Below, piece after piece: positions 7,362 through 9,198 of a stretch of DNA of 9,198 nucleotides. Below the pieces are notes generated by a model, which ran no database searches, had not been told where the DNA came from, and was given only the letters and a program-made list of their open reading frames with translations. The stretch is taken from NCBI GenBank assembly GCA_003663565.1, contig QMTT01000013.1:1-9198 (forward strand). The letters are read 5' to 3'. The translations under genes were made by a program, and so were the position numbers. Position 1 is the stretch's first letter. Each line of letters begins with the position of its first letter. This DNA comes from Thermoplasmata archaeon. GTDB taxonomy: Archaea; Thermoplasmatota; B47-G6; B47-G6B; 47-G6.

Positions 7362-7799
7362 ATGACAGAGTCTCATAGTAGCCCGAAGAGGATTGCAGAG
7401 GGTATAGAGTTTGCACTTGTGGACATAGAACTACTCAAGGAGCACGAGGAGGTATATCCAGAAAAGGTTGATGAGCTTGCTCAAGAAATAAAAAAGGATG
7501 GTGTCGTCAAGAAACCTATACTCATAGATAAGAGAACATACACAATACTTGATGGACATCATAGATATCAAGCCCTGAAGAAACTTGGATGTAAAAGAAT
7601 ACCTGCGATACTCGTTGACTATTTAAACGATGATAGAATAACAGTTACTTTGTGGCCAACAGCAAAAATAGATTATATCACAAAGGAGATGGTCATAAAG
7701 ACTGCACTTTCTGGGAAGAAATTCACACCAAAAACATCCAGACATATAGTGCACATAGAGATCCCTGAGATAGAGGTTGAGCTTACGAGGTTGTATTGA
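7362..7799 (+). CDS. serK: Compact SerK-like free serine kinase (ParB/Srx fold)
   Basis: SerK in Thermococcus phosphorylates free L-serine with ADP to O-phosphoserine (plus AMP), feeding cysteine biosynthesis; the SbnI/ParB-Srx family is related. In this 145-residue protein, ELLKEHEE (Glu29, matching the Thermococcus catalytic Glu30 in the KPHE motif) precedes VVKKPILID, then LDGHHRYQALKKLGCKRIPAILVDY (the DGHHR motif at 64-68) and the PKTSRH tail (about 123-128). The Thermococcus protein as I recall it is about 240 residues; this one lacks the roughly 90-residue middle part while keeping both flanks. I prefer ATG 7362 because GGTGG at 7352-7356 lies 5 bases upstream; ATG 7344 (151 residues) is a possible leaderless start. 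The gene sits alone between cbf5 and a convergent panE. The alternative is a ParB-like protein of another function, but the PKTxRH tail argues for SerK. Confidence 0.75.
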   Translation: MTESHSSPKRIAEGIEFALVDIELLKEHEEVYPEKVDELAQEIKKDGVVKKPILIDKRTYTILDGHHRYQALKKLGCKRIPAILVDYLNDDRITVTLWPTAKIDYITKEMVIKTALSGKKFTPKTSRHIVHIEIPEIEVELTRLY

Positions 7800-7805
7800 T
7801 CACCT

Positions 7806-8726
7806 TTAAGCATTTCGTGCATGTAGAGTTTCCAGTACTTTTATGATCGTGCACATCACCGAGTTATACGGTGCTTTTATTCCTTTATCATTAAGCACCT
7901 TTGATACATAACAGTTGAGAGACTCTATCTCTGTTTTTCTCCCTTTAAGTATGTCCTGAAGCATTGATGACATGTTTTCTGAGGTTTCCTTTGCAGTACG
8001 CTTCACGAGGTCTAAAATCTTATCTACTTCGCCGAGATATACGCCATGTATCATGGCAGCTCTTACACATTCTTCCACTATCCCCAGGATAAGATCTTCA
8101 AGAAGATCCCATTTATCGTATATTATTCCGTTCTTCTTCCCAAAGAGTGCTGTTATGGGGTTTATAACGCAGTTGATAGTACCTTTTAGCCAGATGTCCC
8201 TCATGATGTCTGGGGACGTCTTAGCAGGGAGGCCAACGTCTATTAAGGCATCTACAATTGTCTTCTCAATTGGATCACCACTAAGTGACTTTACTATTGT
8301 GTCTCCTATTGAAATGTGCTTTACTATTCCAGGTGCTACGAGTGTTGCAGCATTGTAAGTTATTGCATAGATAGCCCTTTCTCTATCAATATTCGAGAGA
8401 AGGATATCATACACGTCAAAACCATTCTGTAACGTCATAACATAAGAAAAAGAGAGGTTTCTTTTTACAATATTAAGGGCTTTTTTAAGCTCATAGCTTT
8501 TCGTAGCTATGATCACAATATCAAAGGCCTTCTTTGGTATTTCTTCAACGCTCTTGTAGACTTCTATATTGAATAGACCTTCAGTTGCTCCTTTTACTTC
8601 AAGACCCTTTCTCTTGACTTTTTCGTAATGTTCTCCCCTGCATATCCCTACTACATCATGCTTTAAGGAAAACCTGGCCGCAAAAACACTGCCTATAGCG
8701 CCCATTCCAAAGATGAGTATTCTCAA
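7806..8726 (-). CDS. panE: 2-dehydropantoate 2-reductase (ketopantoate reductase)
   Basis: Reduces ketopantoate to pantoate with NAD(P)H, a step toward pantothenate or phosphopantothenate and coenzyme A. The 306 residues start RILIFGMGAIGSVFAARF with a Rossmann GxGxxG (7-12). LQNG (about 99-102) and the catalytic region WLKGTINCVINPITALFG follow, with Lys181, Asn185 and Asn189; Lys181 matches the E. coli general acid Lys176. GRKTEIESLNCYV carries Glu266, equivalent to E. coli Glu256, and the C-terminus ends with APYNSVMCTIIKVLE. The length is normal for the family. The start codon is TTG, with GAGGTG 8 bases upstream; no in-frame ATG precedes it. The gene converges on the serK-like gene with a 6-base gap, so read-through from either side would be antisense to the other. 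Confidence 0.93.
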   Translation of the reverse strand: MRILIFGMGAIGSVFAARFSLKHDVVGICRGEHYEKVKRKGLEVKGATEGLFNIEVYKSVEEIPKKAFDIVIIATKSYELKKALNIVKRNLSFSYVMTLQNGFDVYDILLSNIDRERAIYAITYNAATLVAPGIVKHISIGDTIVKSLSGDPIEKTIVDALIDVGLPAKTSPDIMRDIWLKGTINCVINPITALFGKKNGIIYDKWDLLEDLILGIVEECVRAAMIHGVYLGEVDKILDLVKRTAKETSENMSSMLQDILKGRKTEIESLNCYVSKVLNDKGIKAPYNSVMCTIIKVLETLHARNA

Positions 8727-8734
8727 CTCATGAG

Positions 8735-8740
8735 CACCTC
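8735..8740 (-). promoter_or_regulatory. Shine-Dalgarno sequence that fixes the TTG start of panE
   Basis: On the minus strand GAGGTG is followed by 8 bases and then TTG at 8726, the ideal spacing. A nearer ATG at 8731 is only 3 bases away, is out of frame with panE, and ends after one further codon (ATG-AGT-TGA). TTG is therefore the likely start. Confidence 0.7.
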
Positions 8741-8765
8741 GTGTTCATGAAATAAGCTTTTGTCA

Positions 8766-8773
8766 TTTATAAT
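8766..8773 (-). promoter_or_regulatory. Candidate TATA box for panE
   Basis: The minus strand reads CATTATAAATGAC across 8762-8774, with ATTATAAA as the core. At the usual distance of about 25 bases, transcription would begin near 8742-8745, leaving a leader of about 16-19 bases that includes the GAGGTG site. Placement fits well but was done by eye. Confidence 0.55.
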
Positions 8774-8891
8774 GAAGAAGAACCGCCTTATTAAATCTTG
8801 GTGGCAATCCTTGTTAGAAGATATTGTTCAACCACTTGAGTTGATCGCAGATGGCAAAGCTCCCGAGATTGGGCTGTTTCGTAGATGGTAA
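8772..8891 (+). other. Region upstream of the structured tail, with an unsupported 39-codon ORF
   Basis: The stretch between panE and about 8960 contains no gene I can support. One short open frame, from ATG 8772, encodes 39 residues including SWWQSLLEDIVQPLELIADG and ending GLFRRW. It has no visible ribosome binding site, sits on top of the panE promoter and matches no family I recognise. It may be a remnant of a mobile element or chance. A small potential hairpin (AGCTCCC/GGGCT, 8858-8875) lies within it. Confidence 0.15.
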
Positions 8892-8970
8892 AAAGCGTAA
8901 AGTTTGATATCTTTAATTTTTGCAATTTTTAAACATTCTCAGAGCTTATCTCATTATAATGTGGCAATCC
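8801..8970 (+). repeat. Two direct copies of a 10-base word, GTGGCAATCC
   Basis: Identical GTGGCAATCC occurs at 8801-8810 and 8961-8970, 160 bases apart in the non-coding tail of the window. The copies are followed, at different distances, by loosely similar words (AAGCTCCCGAGATTGGG at 8857, AAGCCCGAATGGG at 8991). This may reflect a partial duplication or two copies of a related RNA or mobile-element end. A 10-base match in a region of this size can also be chance. Confidence 0.35.
8926..8933 (+). promoter_or_regulatory. Candidate TATA box preceding the GC-rich structured region
   Basis: TTTTTAAA lies in the most AT-rich part of the window (8881-8960 counts about 25% G+C) and about 25-30 bases before the abrupt rise in G+C at 8960. 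The expected start of transcription is around 8955-8960. No purine-rich BRE is obvious just upstream (TGCAA), which weakens the call. Confidence 0.4.
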
Positions 8971-9128
8971 ACGATATGTGGGGAGAGATTAAGCCCGAAT
9001 GGGAACGCTAAAGCCGCGAGGATGTGGGCTCACATGCTTCCCAAAGCCCTCCAATGAAGAGGAGAGGGGAAGGTCAGCCATTTACACAAGTTACGGATAA
9101 CCAGAACGGTCAAAGATCTACTTCTTAG
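8959..9128 (+). pseudogene. Possible degraded 3' end of a tnpB-type (IS200/IS605) gene
   Basis: Frame 8959-9057 encodes STICGERLSPNG and then RMWAHMLPKALQ before a stop. This resembles a TnpB zinc-ribbon start (CPxCGxxLSPNG) with residues missing and with the second CxxC knuckle lost. Another frame, 9012-9128, encodes DVGSHASQSPPMKRRGEG, which resembles the variable TnpB tail. The two pieces are in different frames and the RuvC catalytic part is not visible upstream, so if this is tnpB it is a frameshifted remnant. The judgement rests on recalled family flavour only; the same DNA is listed as a possible structured RNA, and both could hold because TnpB guide RNA overlaps the 3' end of its gene. 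Confidence 0.2.
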
Positions 9129-9137
9129 TAAGTGGTC

Positions 9138-9189
9138 GCCCGCGTCCTATATTTTAGCTATGAGTGAAACTTGGGGAGTGCACGCGGGC
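9138..9189. repeat. GC-rich 8-base inverted repeat (hairpin with 36-base loop)
   Basis: GCCCGCGT (9138-9145) and ACGCGGGC (9182-9189) are perfect reverse complements. In RNA they would form a very stable stem. A competing pairing is possible between TTGGGGAG (9171-9178) and the CTTCCCC that follows (9189-9195). It might be an RNA stem, part of a pre-rRNA leader, or the subterminal hairpin of an IS200/IS605 end. Confidence 0.6.
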
Positions 9190-9198
9190 TTCCCCCTC

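Larger units (their letters stand above)
8955..9198 (+). ncRNA. Candidate structured non-coding RNA (or rRNA leader / tnpB 3' RNA), incomplete at window edge
   Basis: From about 8961 to the window end I count about 52% G+C, against about 25% in the preceding 80 bases; in AT-rich hyperthermophiles such islands often mark structured RNA. Several stems can be drawn: TGGGAA-C-GC (9000-9008) with GCTTCCCA (9036-9043), enclosing ATGTG/CACAT around a GGCT loop (9022-9035); CCCTC (9047-9051) with GAGGG (9064-9068); and a perfect 8-base GCCCGCGT (9138-9145) with ACGCGGGC (9182-9189). A TATA-like element lies at the right distance upstream. No RNA family is recognised: it does not read as tRNA, 16S or 23S, and resemblance to RNase P or SRP RNA is too weak. 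The orientation and 5' end are inferred, and the 3' end is outside the window. Confidence 0.4.

Noticed and set aside
7354..7362. GGTTCAAAT, which resembles a tRNA T-loop
   Set aside because: It is not followed by the conserved C of the T-loop (next base is G), and no acceptor, D-arm or anticodon stem can be formed around it.
7271..7378. 35-codon open frame with a protein-like start (MCMEYYVVIFESLG)
   Set aside because: It has no good ribosome binding site, overlaps the serK promoter and start in another frame, and resembles no family I know. It may be chance; conservation would be needed to revive it.
7972..8358. 128-codon plus-strand open frame opposite panE
   Set aside because: It is the antisense shadow of a well-supported panE; its translation has low-complexity, Ser/Ile-rich composition and no recognisable domain.
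8971..9003. CGATATG...GGGG...AGCCCGAATGGG, loosely like part of archaeal SRP (7S) RNA
   Set aside because: The surrounding SRP helices 3-4 and the apical SRP54-binding loop are not found nearby.
9059..9079. GAGAGGGGAAGGTCAGCC, loosely like the conserved 5' strand of RNase P RNA helix P4, after a small hairpin
   Set aside because: The invariant A-rich core (GGAAAGUCC-like) is not matched well, too much sequence precedes it, and the partner region is not visible. It is worth including in a covariance-model search but not enough to name.
9161..9189. TGAGTGAAACTTGGGGAGTGC, superficially like a 16S rRNA segment
   Set aside because: Only a few bases agree and the order of motifs is wrong; no other 16S landmarks are present in the window.
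1..9198. CRISPR array
   Set aside because: No regularly spaced 24-37 base repeats were found; the only repeated words are short and not periodic.

Overview
The window is archaeal and most likely from a hyperthermophilic member of the Thermoproteota (crenarchaea). The evidence is the archaeal/eukaryal-type ribosomal proteins L32e and L19e, an archaeal AdkA adenylate kinase, a DUF106 (EMC3/TMCO1-type) membrane protein, Cbf5 in place of a bacterial TruB, TATA-box-like promoter elements, and heavy use of ATA for Ile and AGA/AGG for Arg. I cannot name a genus from this sequence alone.

Positions 1-7185 are the distal part of the archaeal spc ribosomal-protein operon, all on the + strand and almost without gaps: L32e (3' end only), L19e, L18, S5, L30, L15, secY, adkA, a DUF106 insertase-like protein, cmk and cbf5. 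Several stops and starts overlap (S5/L30, L15/secY, secY/adkA, cmk/cbf5), which fits one polycistronic transcript with coupled translation. The products make ribosomes (r-proteins, plus rRNA pseudouridylation by Cbf5), insert membrane proteins (SecY and the Oxa1-superfamily DUF106 protein) and supply nucleotides (AdkA, Cmk). No L34e or L14e gene is present between adkA and cbf5, where many archaea carry them.

Positions 7186-7361 are intergenic and hold an unusual inverted repeat next to a TATA-like element. Next comes a 145-codon ParB/Srx-fold gene that I recognise as a compact version of the free serine kinase SerK. It keeps the N-terminal catalytic part and the C-terminal PKTxRH tail but lacks the long middle segment of the Thermococcus enzyme. 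It meets, tail to tail and 6 bases apart, a minus-strand ketopantoate reductase gene (panE, CoA biosynthesis) that starts with TTG.

Positions 8727-9198 carry no convincing gene. An AT-rich stretch with a TATA-like box (8926-8933) is followed abruptly at about 8960 by sequence of about 52% GC, rich in potential hairpins, that continues past the window edge. This is the least explained part. It could be a structured non-coding RNA (or an rRNA leader), or the decayed 3' end of a tnpB-type IS200/IS605 gene, whose 3' region is itself an RNA guide scaffold. Faint TnpB-like peptides occur in two frames.
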